Origin: Alphaproteobacteria bacterium
GTDB taxonomy: Bacteria > Pseudomonadota > Alphaproteobacteria > Rickettsiales > SXRF01
Length of the DNA: 64,000 nt
NCBI GenBank assembly: GCA_020049775.1
Contig: JAGVLO010000007.1
Coordinates: forward strand, 124,001 to 188,000
Reading direction: 5' to 3'
Part shown: in pieces, positions 35,417 to 46,262 of the stretch
Position numbering within the stretch: position 1 is the first letter of the stretch
Layout: the number at the start of each line of letters is the position of its first letter
Translations under genes and position numbers: made by a program
The notes under the pieces: generated by a model
Databases searched by the model: none
Told to the model about the DNA's origin: nothing
The model's input: the letters and a program-made list of their open reading frames with translations, nothing else

Positions 35417-35977
35417 TTAATTCTTGTCCACTACCCTGTATTCAATCTCAATTACTTCAATTACCTCAACGCCCGAGGGTGCTTTTAATTCTACCGTGTC
35501 ACCGACCTTTGCTTTCGTGAGGGCTTTAGCTATTGGCGCGAGCCAGCTGATTTTTTGTTGCTTAAGGTCTGCCTCGTCAACACCAACGATGGTGACCGTA
35601 TGTTCCGTATCATCTTCCTTGGCATAGGTCACCGTTGCACCAAAAAATACCTGCTCAAGTCCTTGTTGCTGCTGCGGGTCAACCACCACGGCGCTCTCTA
35701 ATCTCTTGGTCAGATAGCGCATGCGCTTGTCAATTTCACGCAGGCGTTTTTTACCATAAATATAATCACCATTTTCCGAGCGGTCGCCATTGCCCGCCGC
35801 CCATGCCACCACTTCCACCACCTTGGGCCGCTCATCGCGCTGCAGGAAACGCAGTTCCTTCTGCATGGCGGCAAAGCCCGTAGGTGTCATGTAATTTTTG
35901 ATGTTAGCAGGCAACGCTTCCGGCAAATCGCCGGACTCGTCCTCGCCATCTGTTTCCTTGGTAAATGCTTTACTCAT
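35417..35977 (-). CDS. greB: Transcription elongation factor GreB
   Basis: A 186-residue protein with the Gre layout: an N-terminal coiled coil starting 'YMTPTGFAAMQKELRFL', the GreB-type signature 'AAGNGDRSENGDYIYGKKRL', which holds the acidic tip residues (Asp/Glu) that promote RNA cleavage, and a C-terminal FKBP-like domain ('FFGATVTYA' to 'ISWLAPIAKAL'). GreB rescues backtracked RNA polymerase by stimulating transcript cleavage. The extra N-terminal ~25 acidic residues are typical of alphaproteobacterial members. GreB rather than GreA is preferred because of 'NGDRSEN' and 'GKKRLREID'. It acts in the cytoplasm. Confidence 0.95.
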   Translation of the reverse strand: MSKAFTKETDGEDESGDLPEALPANIKNYMTPTGFAAMQKELRFLQRDERPKVVEVVAWAAGNGDRSENGDYIYGKKRLREIDKRMRYLTKRLESAVVVDPQQQQGLEQVFFGATVTYAKEDDTEHTVTIVGVDEADLKQQKISWLAPIAKALTKAKVGDTVELKAPSGVEVIEVIEIEYRVVDKN

Positions 35978-36150
35978 GAACCCCAGATTAGGAAATATCC
36001 ACCATTAAGCAAGCCCATATTATTGTAAAATATAGTTTTAATCATAATATTCAATTAGTTAAAATGTAATAATTTTTTAATCCTATATTATGTGGATACC
36101 GCTATAATCTAATCAAACTTTATAACCTATAAAAAAACAAGGATATTGCT

Positions 36151-36912
36151 ATGGCCGGATGGATGTTAGACAAAAATGACCCCGCACGTCAGGAAATTGC
36201 AAGGCGCGCAGTAAAACTTGCCGAAGATCGCAATATGTATGGCGACCCCGATAGCGGCGCGCATGCCCTTGGAAAAGTCACGCTTGCCGATGGCAAGGAA
36301 GTTAATGCGCATGTCGTACATGCCGTAGATCCCATCATCACCGACGGCAACGAGATAGTCATGATTAACCGCACGCGCGAACCGGGCAAAGGCAAGCCCG
36401 CATTGCCCGGTGGCTTCATCGACCCCAGCAAAGGCGGTACCGAAACAGCCGTTCAGGCCGCCGCGCGCGAAGCCATGGAAGAAGCGGGTATAACGCTGGG
36501 CGAAGGTAAACCTGTTGGCAAACGTAATATGGACCGCCCGTTCGATATACGTGTAGCCACTTTTGATGTAGATGCACCAAACATCTCGGATGAAGAAAAG
36601 GCAAAACGCCAAAAATCAAAAAATGATATGAAAGCTAAGTACGGTATTGAGGAAGGCGATGCATTTATTGTTTCCACACAGGCCGTGCGTTTCGATGTGC
36701 CAGACCTTGCAAATACAAAACTGGAAGCAGGTGATGATGCCGAACCGGGGTCTGCCCGCCGCGTGGAAATCGCCTCGCTTAGTGTCGAAAATGTTGGGAT
36801 ACCCGATCACTTTGAGATGATCAAGGAAGCATTCCCTGAAAAATTCCCCAACCGTGCCGATGGAAAATCCTGGGTACAGGCTACCCCTAAAAAAGATTTC
36901 GGCATTGCATAG
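36151..36912 (+). CDS. NUDIX hydrolase
   Basis: A 253-residue NUDIX protein. The box is recognisable as 'ETAVQAAAREAMEEAGI', which gives E-x7-R-E-x-x-E-E-x-G-I, but the first part (G-x5-E) carries a short insertion: 'PGGFIDPSKGG' instead of the compact loop. The REAMEE acidic residues that bind magnesium are intact, so hydrolysis of a nucleoside diphosphate-linked compound (ADP-ribose- or NADH-like) is plausible. It is longer than simple NUDIX proteins, with ~70 extra residues at each end. It lies 18 bases upstream of the sigma-like gene, so both are likely in one transcript. AAGGATA precedes ATG. Confidence 0.88.
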   Translation: MAGWMLDKNDPARQEIARRAVKLAEDRNMYGDPDSGAHALGKVTLADGKEVNAHVVHAVDPIITDGNEIVMINRTREPGKGKPALPGGFIDPSKGGTETAVQAAAREAMEEAGITLGEGKPVGKRNMDRPFDIRVATFDVDAPNISDEEKAKRQKSKNDMKAKYGIEEGDAFIVSTQAVRFDVPDLANTKLEAGDDAEPGSARRVEIASLSVENVGIPDHFEMIKEAFPEKFPNRADGKSWVQATPKKDFGIA

Positions 36913-36930
36913 CCCTGCTCTTTTTGAATC

Positions 36931-38631
36931 ATGGCCAAGCTCAGCAAACCACAATTTAAAGATGCCCTGGCACAGCTCAGGCTGGACCTGATTACGGCCG
37001 AATCCACGCGCCCTGCGGGTAAGAACGACAAAAAACCGCCGCACGAAGTGCTGACCCAATCCATCAAACGGGAGGTAGCAAAAAAACTGAATGCTATCGA
37101 CACCGCCCCTGAAAAGCTTGAAGAGTACGCTACCCAACTGGTGAACCTGTGGAACACCTACCTCACCTTTGCATTTGATAAAGACTGCAGCATTGATTTC
37201 TACAAGGAGCATAAGTCGGAAATTAAGGTTATCGTTGACGAATACCAGAAAGGCCTGCCCAAAAACCAGTTGGACAGGCAGCTGTCGTGGCGCTTCAGGC
37301 GAGTACCCAAGCATGTCGAGGTGCTAGTCGCCCCCCTGGAAGAAGGCGGCCCACCTGAAAAATTCATGGCCCCTAACCCGCTGGCAGCAGCTTACCGCGA
37401 CGAAACCATCGCCCACAATGCTGGCTTTGTCATGGGGACTATCGGATCTGTTTTGGCGGCGCGCCCCTACAACAGCAACATCAATGCCATAGATTTTGCC
37501 GCTGATGCCATTGCTACTGTAAAAGACAAAATGCTTGAATATGACCCGTCACAAACAGCTTTCAGCACGTATATGACCAACCCTATCAAATGGGGCATGT
37601 ACAAAGCTTTTAACGGAAATGCACAGGAACGGTTTAACCGCCGCATGAGCCATTATCTGGATGCCAAGAATGACGAAGGACAGGCAATAACCATTGCAGT
37701 CGCGCCGGAAGAACGCGACGCCAAGGACGGTCTGAGCTTTGCTGATGAAGAAAGCGGCGGCAGTATCATAAAGCGCCTACGTATTGCCGGTAGTAAACTG
37801 ACCGGCGAACGCGCACGCAAGGTATTCGCCTATAAAATAGATCACCCTGTCTCCACACTGGAGGAAGTAGGAAAAGGCGTTGGCTGCACAAGAGAGAATG
37901 TGCGTCAGGCGCTTGGTGTGATAGGAGCAGAAATAGCGCGTATAGATCCAGAACTGGCGCACTTCGCCACCGCCCTGATTAACAAGGATGAAGATAATAT
38001 TGACCCCGAAAGGCTAACGCTGGAATACAAACTTTCGCCAATACAGCAAAAGGCGATTGAAGTTATTGATGCCGTAAAGAAAGACATGACGAGAATGAAA
38101 CGTAAGATCGGAGCAGATAATATTCTGGAGCGAAATGGTGAACTAATTATCAGTCGTGGCGCAACCAATGGCCGTCCCGATTCAAAACGGGCCGCAGAAG
38201 AACTTAAGGCAACCCATTATGTGCTTAAGGCGCTTGAAGAAATAAAAGCATCGCCATTCGTCGATGCAGGCTTCGATGTACTAAGCGTCCGCCAGATACA
38301 GGGTATGGCTTTCTACACAGGTGGCTCAAAGGCACTGGAAGAATTTATCGACGCGCATATTGATGATCTTGCAATCGCCGGACGCGCGAAAGTCATCGCC
38401 GACAGCGTGGCATTCCCTGGCAAACTCGAAAAGGCCAAAAAACTGGTGGATAGCTTCCTTGATTCCAAACCAAGCGAGCTTTCCTCTAAATTTAGTAAGA
38501 ATGAATTAAACGCCCTGTTCTGCGCCCCCGAAGGCAGCCACGGTGAAGTTCTGGACAAAGACGACCTCATGATAGTCCGCAAAATGGGCGTTGCGTTTAT
38601 TAACAAACAAGCGCTGATAATTGATTTTTAG
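36931..38631 (+). CDS. Divergent sigma-70-like protein
   Basis: A 566-residue protein with two segments like sigma-70 regions. Residues ~187-227, including 'YDPSQTAFSTYMTNPIKW', align with region 2 ('FDYxxGxKFSTYATWWIRQAI' in housekeeping factors). Residues ~291-338 hold 'TLEEVGKGVGCTRENVRQA', which aligns with the region 4.2 helix-turn-helix ('TLEEVGxxxxVTRERxRQI'). The N-terminal ~180 and C-terminal ~225 residues are unrecognised and make it much larger than an ECF factor. No anti-sigma gene is visible nearby, but the NUDIX gene is 18 bases upstream. Region 1.1 and an obvious region 3 are missing. It could be an alternative sigma factor or a sigma-derived DNA-binding protein. Confidence 0.68.
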   Translation: MAKLSKPQFKDALAQLRLDLITAESTRPAGKNDKKPPHEVLTQSIKREVAKKLNAIDTAPEKLEEYATQLVNLWNTYLTFAFDKDCSIDFYKEHKSEIKVIVDEYQKGLPKNQLDRQLSWRFRRVPKHVEVLVAPLEEGGPPEKFMAPNPLAAAYRDETIAHNAGFVMGTIGSVLAARPYNSNINAIDFAADAIATVKDKMLEYDPSQTAFSTYMTNPIKWGMYKAFNGNAQERFNRRMSHYLDAKNDEGQAITIAVAPEERDAKDGLSFADEESGGSIIKRLRIAGSKLTGERARKVFAYKIDHPVSTLEEVGKGVGCTRENVRQALGVIGAEIARIDPELAHFATALINKDEDNIDPERLTLEYKLSPIQQKAIEVIDAVKKDMTRMKRKIGADNILERNGELIISRGATNGRPDSKRAAEELKATHYVLKALEEIKASPFVDAGFDVLSVRQIQGMAFYTGGSKALEEFIDAHIDDLAIAGRAKVIADSVAFPGKLEKAKKLVDSFLDSKPSELSSKFSKNELNALFCAPEGSHGEVLDKDDLMIVRKMGVAFINKQALIIDF

Positions 38632-38658
38632 TACCATATCATGCTTTAATGCCATTTC

Positions 38659-40245
38659 ATGGAATGGCCTGTAAAATATTACCCTGTACAAATACCACCA
38701 CCTGTTTACCGAGCTTATACAGCATTCCTGTATCTATTGCTCGCAACAGGCATAATGCTTATTGCATGGCATATATATGAGAGGATACTTTACGATCTTA
38801 CAGGCCCATTAAACAGCGACTCCCCAATATATCTAGCCATAGGACGGGGCATACTTGATGGCTTGCTGCCATACAAAGACCTGTTCGAAACAAAGCCGCC
38901 AGGCATATTCTTGCTGAGTGCGTTGTCACTATGGATATTTGATTCGCATATACTGGCAAACTATCTGTCAGCGGTGTCGTTATTTACGTACCCGCTTATT
39001 ATGGGCTACATAGCATGGCACATGCAGTTGGTAAAAATTCAGTGGCGTATAGTATTGTTCTCAGCACTTTTGGGCGGCATATTTGGTTTATATGCAGCTG
39101 GTTCATCCGGATCCTTCCAGGTAGAGTCCTATGCCACATTTTTTTGCCTTCTATACCTGCTGTTAATATCCGACCCAGGCCGGATTACTGTAGCAAAAAC
39201 ATTAGCCATGTCACTTTGCATGCTCGCAGCAATTGGCATGAAAGAGCCTTTCCTGCTCAGCCTGACATCGGCAGTGATCATTATTTATTACAGAACACCA
39301 AGTAAATTATACCCGATATTACTAATCCCATTCATACTAACTTTGATCCTAGGCGTAGCAGCACTTGCATTATTTGGAATGCTTGAGGCCTATCTGCTGT
39401 TATACGCAAATATCATCCACACTCATTTATTACATTCTGACAACAATATTGCATCGTTTTATGCAGGAAATGGCATACCAATTACAATCCGAAGGATTAC
39501 CAATAATCTTGGTAATTTTTCTGAATGGATGCCAGTTTTAGTCTTTTTGTTGGGTATTGCATTATTAGCTAATACTAACTCTCATTTGTTTAGGGATATT
39601 CCAAAAACACTAGTAACCTTATTGCTTTGCTGCCTTTTGTGCATATTTGCTGTCGGCATGAAATATTATTTCCCCCATCATGCTATCTACGCAGTACCCT
39701 TGTATTTAGCATTATCTATTTCCCTCATGCGACGCCTTACAGACAACCCAACCCTATTAACAAAAAGCCTAGGATTGCTAATAATGGTTGTAGCCGTTGT
39801 AACTACCTCGACCTATCAGTCGAAAAATTACGATAAAAAAACCTACATAATTGATAAGCGCCTAGAAAAATCTATAAAGAACGCCCGTATGATGGATATA
39901 ATTATGGATAGTTGCGGCCATGAGCGTTACCTCTATATAGGTCACAATGGAATTAAGCTATACGGCTTTACCAGGCACCTTCCCCTAGGTCCTGCGTTTA
40001 TCCAATATTCGCATTATTTGATACCATCACAGCCTTACCTTAGGCAGACCTTTATAAATAACTTACGCACGACACCAATTATCTATGTTGATAGCTTTGT
40101 CAGTCTTGGCAGGCTGCAGTCTTTCGTAATTAATGAGATTCAAGAAAATTTCTCTGAAATCCCTCCTGAATGTGCCGGCAAAACAAGGGCGGCAAGAAAA
40201 CTGAAAAATGTCTATTATCGTAAATCATCTGACGATTCTAAATAA
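38659..40245 (+). CDS. GT-C type membrane glycosyltransferase-like protein
   Basis: A 528-residue protein with about ten membrane helices. After the first helix come 'SDSPIYLAIGRGILDG' and 'LPYKDLFETKPPGIFLLS', the acidic/'PY.D....PP' first-loop pattern of GT39/PMT-like transferases, as in the partial protein at 1-700. The C-terminal ~130 residues are extracytoplasmic. It probably moves a sugar from a polyprenyl-phosphate carrier to a surface glycan or lipid. It starts 27 bases after the sigma-like gene but with lower GC, so co-regulation is uncertain. Its end overlaps that of the convergent APH(6)-like gene by eight bases. Confidence 0.78.
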   Translation: MEWPVKYYPVQIPPPVYRAYTAFLYLLLATGIMLIAWHIYERILYDLTGPLNSDSPIYLAIGRGILDGLLPYKDLFETKPPGIFLLSALSLWIFDSHILANYLSAVSLFTYPLIMGYIAWHMQLVKIQWRIVLFSALLGGIFGLYAAGSSGSFQVESYATFFCLLYLLLISDPGRITVAKTLAMSLCMLAAIGMKEPFLLSLTSAVIIIYYRTPSKLYPILLIPFILTLILGVAALALFGMLEAYLLLYANIIHTHLLHSDNNIASFYAGNGIPITIRRITNNLGNFSEWMPVLVFLLGIALLANTNSHLFRDIPKTLVTLLLCCLLCIFAVGMKYYFPHHAIYAVPLYLALSISLMRRLTDNPTLLTKSLGLLIMVVAVVTTSTYQSKNYDKKTYIIDKRLEKSIKNARMMDIIMDSCGHERYLYIGHNGIKLYGFTRHLPLGPAFIQYSHYLIPSQPYLRQTFINNLRTTPIIYVDSFVSLGRLQSFVINEIQENFSEIPPECAGKTRAARKLKNVYYRKSSDDSK

Positions 40246-41068
40246 ATGTATCCAACAATTGCCCGCACCTGATTGCAAAATCCGGACTTTCTCCGTCTTC
40301 CACCGACCAGCAAGCCGATAGGCACGCATGTACAAAAGCAAAAGCCACCATACGCTGCCTGTCCAGCCCAAGGCATTCCTGCAATATGTCAAACTGCCTT
40401 TGCATGCGTTTGCTGTTATGCACAATGTCCGGCACGCCGTGCGGATTACAGATAATATTAGCGGTTTCATAAGCTGCATCGCCAATCACGCCCTTCGGGT
40501 CAATCGCCAGCCAGCCGCGCGGTGAATGCATGACATTCTGGTGGTGAATATCGCCGTGCAGCAATACATCGCCTGTCGGTTTTTCGAGTAATTCATGGGC
40601 AATGGCCGCAGCCTTTATATATAGAGAAGATACCTGCTGCCTGCTATCCATCTCCGCTTTCTCAAACAAGGCTCGGAAGTGACGTTTTAGAGTTCGGGTA
40701 TCAGGAGGTATGGGTTGCGGACGTTTTTCGTGCAACTGGGCAATAATTGCTGCCATGATGCGCGTTGCTTCGTCATCGTGACCACCCAGCACCATTCGTT
40801 TAAGTGATGGCTCCGGTTCAAGCCGTTCCAGCAGCATGGCCTGCCACTCCTGGCGCAACAGCCGAACCGCTCCCCTGCCCGCGAAATATTCCAGTACAGC
40901 GGCGGATTCTGCCTCATCACAACCAGGTTTCACCAGCTTGAGTATGGAGGGCTGGCCCAGATACTCTACGGAGAACACTTCGCTCCATGGCGAAGACGAC
41001 AACCTGCGGCAATCCACCAATTGCCAACTATCTATGTAGTATTCAGAGCTATTGGCTTTCAAATTCAT
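40238..41068 (-). CDS. APH(6)-type aminoglycoside/hydroxyurea phosphotransferase-like kinase
   Basis: A 276-residue protein-kinase-like phosphotransferase of the APH(6)/hydroxyurea-kinase family. The ATP-binding lobe includes 'PSILKLVKPG' with the Lys, followed by 'AMLLERLEPEPSL'. The catalytic loop is 'LLHGDIHHQNV' (His-Gly-Asp ... Asn) and the metal-binding motif is 'AIDPKGVIGD'. Family members phosphorylate streptomycin or hydroxyurea, but chromosomal homologues often have other, unknown substrates, so no resistance claim is made. ATG 41068 is taken as start because the longer frame begins only with TTG. It lies downstream of HU on the same strand but beyond a terminator. Confidence 0.87.
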   Translation of the reverse strand: MNLKANSSEYYIDSWQLVDCRRLSSSPWSEVFSVEYLGQPSILKLVKPGCDEAESAAVLEYFAGRGAVRLLRQEWQAMLLERLEPEPSLKRMVLGGHDDEATRIMAAIIAQLHEKRPQPIPPDTRTLKRHFRALFEKAEMDSRQQVSSLYIKAAAIAHELLEKPTGDVLLHGDIHHQNVMHSPRGWLAIDPKGVIGDAAYETANIICNPHGVPDIVHNSKRMQRQFDILQECLGLDRQRMVAFAFVHACLSACWSVEDGESPDFAIRCGQLLDTFI

Positions 41069-41083
41069 ACCCTGAAAACACAA

Positions 41084-41106
41084 GAGGCAGGCAAATTGCC
41101 CGCCTC
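41084..41106 (-). terminator. Rho-independent terminator after the HU gene
   Basis: On the minus strand GAGGCGGGCAA pairs with TTGCCTGCCTC (11-base arms with one mismatch, one-base loop), followed by TTGTGTTTTC. It lies 26 bases after the HU stop codon and just before the APH(6)-like gene, so it separates the two. Confidence 0.65.
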
Positions 41107-41131
41107 CTGCATTTCCAAAAAGTCGCTATAA

Positions 41132-41509
41132 TTAAACAGCGGCCTTCTTCATCTTAGCGAGCGCGCGGATCTTAACGCGGACGGAAGCTGGCTTTGCAGC
41201 AGCTTTCATCATTTCGCCAGTGGCTGGGTTGCGGATAAGGGTACCGGCCTTACGGGCAGGAACCTTACGCAGGGTAACTTTGAAGAGACCCGGCATCATG
41301 AACACGCCAGCGCCGTTCGGATGAACGGAACCGAGCATTGCGCACTCGAGAGAAGAGAGGATATCGGAAACCTGCTTGCGGGTTACGCCATTCTGTTCAG
41401 CGATCATGGTCACCAGAGCGGACTTGGTGAGTTGCTGTTTGATTGGGCGAACAACAGCAGCGGGTTTGCTCTTTGCCGTTGCGGTCTTCTTTTTTGCTTT
41501 TGCAGCCAT
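41132..41509 (-). CDS. HU-family nucleoid DNA-binding protein
   Basis: A 125-residue HU/IHF-family protein. After a basic Ala/Lys/Thr-rich extension (about 1-25), typical of some alphaproteobacterial HU-like proteins, the domain runs 'LTKSALVTMIAEQNGVTRKQ' (helix 1), 'FMMPGLFKVTLRKV' (strand pair) and 'AGTLIRNPATGEMMKAAAKP', the DNA-bending arm with its conserved 'RNP.TGE' and Pro. It wraps and bends DNA in the nucleoid. A dedicated terminator follows. AAGGAG precedes ATG 41509. The N-terminal extension may bind DNA like a histone-H1 tail. Confidence 0.93.
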   Translation of the reverse strand: MAAKAKKKTATAKSKPAAVVRPIKQQLTKSALVTMIAEQNGVTRKQVSDILSSLECAMLGSVHPNGAGVFMMPGLFKVTLRKVPARKAGTLIRNPATGEMMKAAAKPASVRVKIRALAKMKKAAV

Positions 41510-41785
41510 GTGATTACTCCTTTGTTATACACATTTTAGTTAGTAGGTTACGTAATAACCACAGCCTTTATAGAGCAAATAAAATAAAAGGACAGCAAAA
41601 AAATGCTTACAATGCGTATTTTACGGTGTTTTAGCAATAGAGGGGGTAACAAGCACCTTAAATGCAGGGTCGGAATGACACACTAAAACGCGTCCCCAAG
41701 GGCCTGTAACCGAATAGCAAAAACCACCACGCAACCCTGTTTTTACAGTGTTTTACGCATTTTATCCACAGCATCAAATAGAATG

Positions 41786-42139
41786 CTAACAGGCCGCTTC
41801 CACCATGATTTCAACGTCGTAACCAGGGGCGGCAAGCTGTGATTCCACCGTGGCACGCGCAGGTGTCTTACCTGCCACCGCCCATGCGTCCCATGCCTTG
41901 TTCATCTGGTCGAAGGTGGAAATATCGGTCAGCCATATGTTGGCCTTGAGGATACGGGTCTTGTCCGAACCGGCCTGCGCCAGCAAGTCATCTATCTGTT
42001 TTAATATATCCTTGGTCTGCTCATATACGGACTTGCCCGTCGCGGCGCCAGCCACGATACCGCATGTATAAACTTTACCCCCGTGGATAACGGCCTCGCT
42101 CATGCGGGTCCCGGGTTCAATGCGGCGAATGTCGGTCAT
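41786..42139 (-). CDS. RidA-family enamine/imine deaminase
   Basis: A 117-residue RidA/YjgF protein. The hallmark 'TPARATVESQLAAPGYDVEI' has the Arg that binds the carboxylate of 2-aminoacrylate-like substrates, and 'GKVYTCGIVA' and 'DILKQIDDLLAQAGSDKTRI' are standard. The enzyme hydrolyses reactive enamines and imines, protecting PLP enzymes; it acts as a trimer in the cytoplasm. ATG 42139 is chosen because AGGAGA lies six bases upstream; a ten-residue-longer frame lacks this signal. It is monocistronic. Confidence 0.92.
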   Translation of the reverse strand: MTDIRRIEPGTRMSEAVIHGGKVYTCGIVAGAATGKSVYEQTKDILKQIDDLLAQAGSDKTRILKANIWLTDISTFDQMNKAWDAWAVAGKTPARATVESQLAAPGYDVEIMVEAAC

Positions 42140-42225
42140 AGTGGTCTCCTGATGTATTAATATATACATTGTGTGCAGAGCCTACTACTGCCTTATGAAT
42201 CACGCAACTACACAACCACATAAAA

Positions 42226-42252
42226 CAAAACCCCGCACGAGGCAGGGTTTTG
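42226..42252 (-). terminator. Rho-independent terminator after the 42297 gene
   Basis: On the minus strand CAAAACCC (42252-42245) pairs with GGGTTTTG (42233-42226), with additional GC pairs inside, followed by the T-rich TTTTAT run. It lies 45 bases after the stop of the gene at 42297-42683. Confidence 0.7.
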
Positions 42253-42296
42253 AGCTTGGTTAAAAGCTTTTATGTGTCTTGTGTCTCAGCCATCGC

Positions 42297-42683
42297 TCAC
42301 TTGATGTACTGCTGGAGATGCTCCATCAGCTTCTCGGTGGCGATGATCTTGTCTTCGTCGTCCTCGGGATGGGTGAACCAGCCGTTGACGACGATGTCAC
42401 GCGCGAGCTGCCACGAGAGCTTCTCGAGAACGTCGCGGCCCAGATCGATCTTGGCGATGGCGTTCTCGGCGTCGATCCCGAAGAAGGGCGCGAAGTCACG
42501 CATCGTATCCACGAAGGTGGGCATCAGCATCTTCTCGACCATGCGAACGTAGTCGCAGAACTCGGAGATGTTGACCACCCGCCACTCGTCGCCACTGCTC
42601 TTGCAGATGTCAACGAACGCGAACACGGCGTAGCTGCCAGATTCTGGCGGCGTGACCTGAGACGGACGGAAAGCGGTAACCAT
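42297..42683 (-). CDS. Hypothetical protein, 128 aa, GC-rich, probably acquired
   Basis: An unrecognised, probably soluble protein starting 'MVTAFRPSQVTPPESGSYAV', mostly helical after residue 40 and ending in 'EKLMEHLQQYIK'. The coding sequence is much richer in GC and in codons such as GAC, GTC, CTC and AAG than any neighbour (about 60 percent by eye, against about 50). Third positions are almost all G or C. This points to recent transfer from a high-GC donor. It has its own terminator and a short AGAGG signal before ATG 42683. No mobile-element remnant is visible at its edges. Confidence 0.68.
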   Translation of the reverse strand: MVTAFRPSQVTPPESGSYAVFAFVDICKSSGDEWRVVNISEFCDYVRMVEKMLMPTFVDTMRDFAPFFGIDAENAIAKIDLGRDVLEKLSWQLARDIVVNGWFTHPEDDEDKIIATEKLMEHLQQYIK

Positions 42684-45175
<2,492 letters not shown>

Positions 45176-45191
45176 GCAATAACCACTAACG

Positions 45192-45221
45192 AAAAAGGGC
45201 CTCGCAATGAGGCCCTTTTTT
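45192..45221 (+). terminator. Rho-independent terminator after katG
   Basis: AAAAAGGGCCTC (45192-45203) pairs with GAGGCCCTTTTT (45209-45220) around a five-base loop, ending in a T-run. It lies 16 bases after the katG stop. The symmetric A and T tracts let it also serve the convergent gene at 45237. Confidence 0.92.
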
Positions 45222-45236
45222 GTTTTATAAAGATGG

Positions 45237-45707
45237 CTAGCCGCGAACCATATCACCGTCTAAAGGTTTGCGCTGGTAAGGCAAATCACCCTCATATTCC
45301 GGCCTGTAGCGCTCTGATGTCTGGTCAAGGATATCCACACCGTTTGCCTGAGCTTCTTCTACTATTTGTTGTACACCCTGTGCAGCATTCGTGCGGGCGG
45401 TCTCGGTAAGCGATTCAACAAGATCTTCTGGCAACTGGGGAAACTCTCTGGCCATAATTCCATTAAATTGTTCGGTTGTTCTTTCCAGTTCAATTTGCGT
45501 AATTTCCTGATCAGGATGGAAGGCGTTGTTCACTATTGCAGCCCCCAGTTCCTCCAGAGACATTTCAAGTTCGGCATAAGACATACCCGTCGGAAAAGTC
45601 AGTCCGTTTTGCTCAACCGCATTACTTATGGGAATACCGATGGATCTTGTCACATCCTGTGTCAGGGAGTTTTTGGCTTCTTGCAGTGTTGGTCCGCTCA
45701 TACCCAA
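45237..45707 (-). CDS. Hypothetical protein, 156 aa
   Basis: An unrecognised acidic soluble protein, mostly helical, with no signal peptide or membrane helix. It contains a hydrophobic-heptad segment ('EMSLEELGAAIVNNAF') and a Pro/Arg/Gly-rich C-terminus. It follows the 45741-46262 gene after 33 bases on the same strand, so both probably form one unit. Its downstream end is covered by the katG terminator in reverse. Confidence 0.6.
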   Translation of the reverse strand: MGMSGPTLQEAKNSLTQDVTRSIGIPISNAVEQNGLTFPTGMSYAELEMSLEELGAAIVNNAFHPDQEITQIELERTTEQFNGIMAREFPQLPEDLVESLTETARTNAAQGVQQIVEEAQANGVDILDQTSERYRPEYEGDLPYQRKPLDGDMVRG

Positions 45708-45740
45708 ATCTCCTGATTAAATTTGACAGGCTATAATCAT

Positions 45741-46262
45741 CTACACGCTGCGTTGACCGCTATTATTATTCGGAAGCGAGTTAACGGCCCCTGTTGGAGC
45801 GGCCTGAATCATACTAGCGGTGGATGCCACCTGTGATTTGGCTTCTTCCAGCGTAGCTACATTAGGTTCAGCTTTCTTTTCTTCGGCTTTTTTCGCTAAG
45901 CCTGCCTTTATTTTTACTGCATCCACCTTATCATCTAACTCTTCTACCGACAGGCGCAATGCACTCAATCTGCCTTTTGCGTCTATAACTATCCCACTAC
46001 CTTTGACAGGACTTTTTATTTCTTCCCCGTCAATTTCTTTCTGCTTATCCTGAAGCTCCCTTACCGCTGCTTCTATTTCCCTAATGCGTGAAGGCGACCA
46101 TAATATTACTCTTTCCCACCAGGCGCTGACCCCGGACTTTCCTTCGCCGGTTTTCATTTTGCTTTTGAATTCGCCACCCATTTGTTTTTGTATTGAGCTC
46201 ACGGATGTTTCCAATGTCCGTATTTCACTGCCAATTGCTTCAGCCGTACCACTATCTGACAT
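45741..46262 (-). CDS. Hypothetical coiled-coil protein, 173 aa
   Basis: An unrecognised protein with heptad patterns at ~13-30 and ~55-80 ('IREIEAAVRELQDKQKEI'), a central Gly/Ser/Lys segment and an Ala/Asn/Pro-rich low-complexity C-terminus. There is no membrane segment; 'SAWWERVILWSPS' is the only aromatic cluster. With the 45237 gene it makes a two-gene accessory unit. It could be a structural or phage-like scaffolding protein, but nothing supports a specific role. Confidence 0.6.
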   Translation of the reverse strand: MSDSGTAEAIGSEIRTLETSVSSIQKQMGGEFKSKMKTGEGKSGVSAWWERVILWSPSRIREIEAAVRELQDKQKEIDGEEIKSPVKGSGIVIDAKGRLSALRLSVEELDDKVDAVKIKAGLAKKAEEKKAEPNVATLEEAKSQVASTASMIQAAPTGAVNSLPNNNSGQRSV

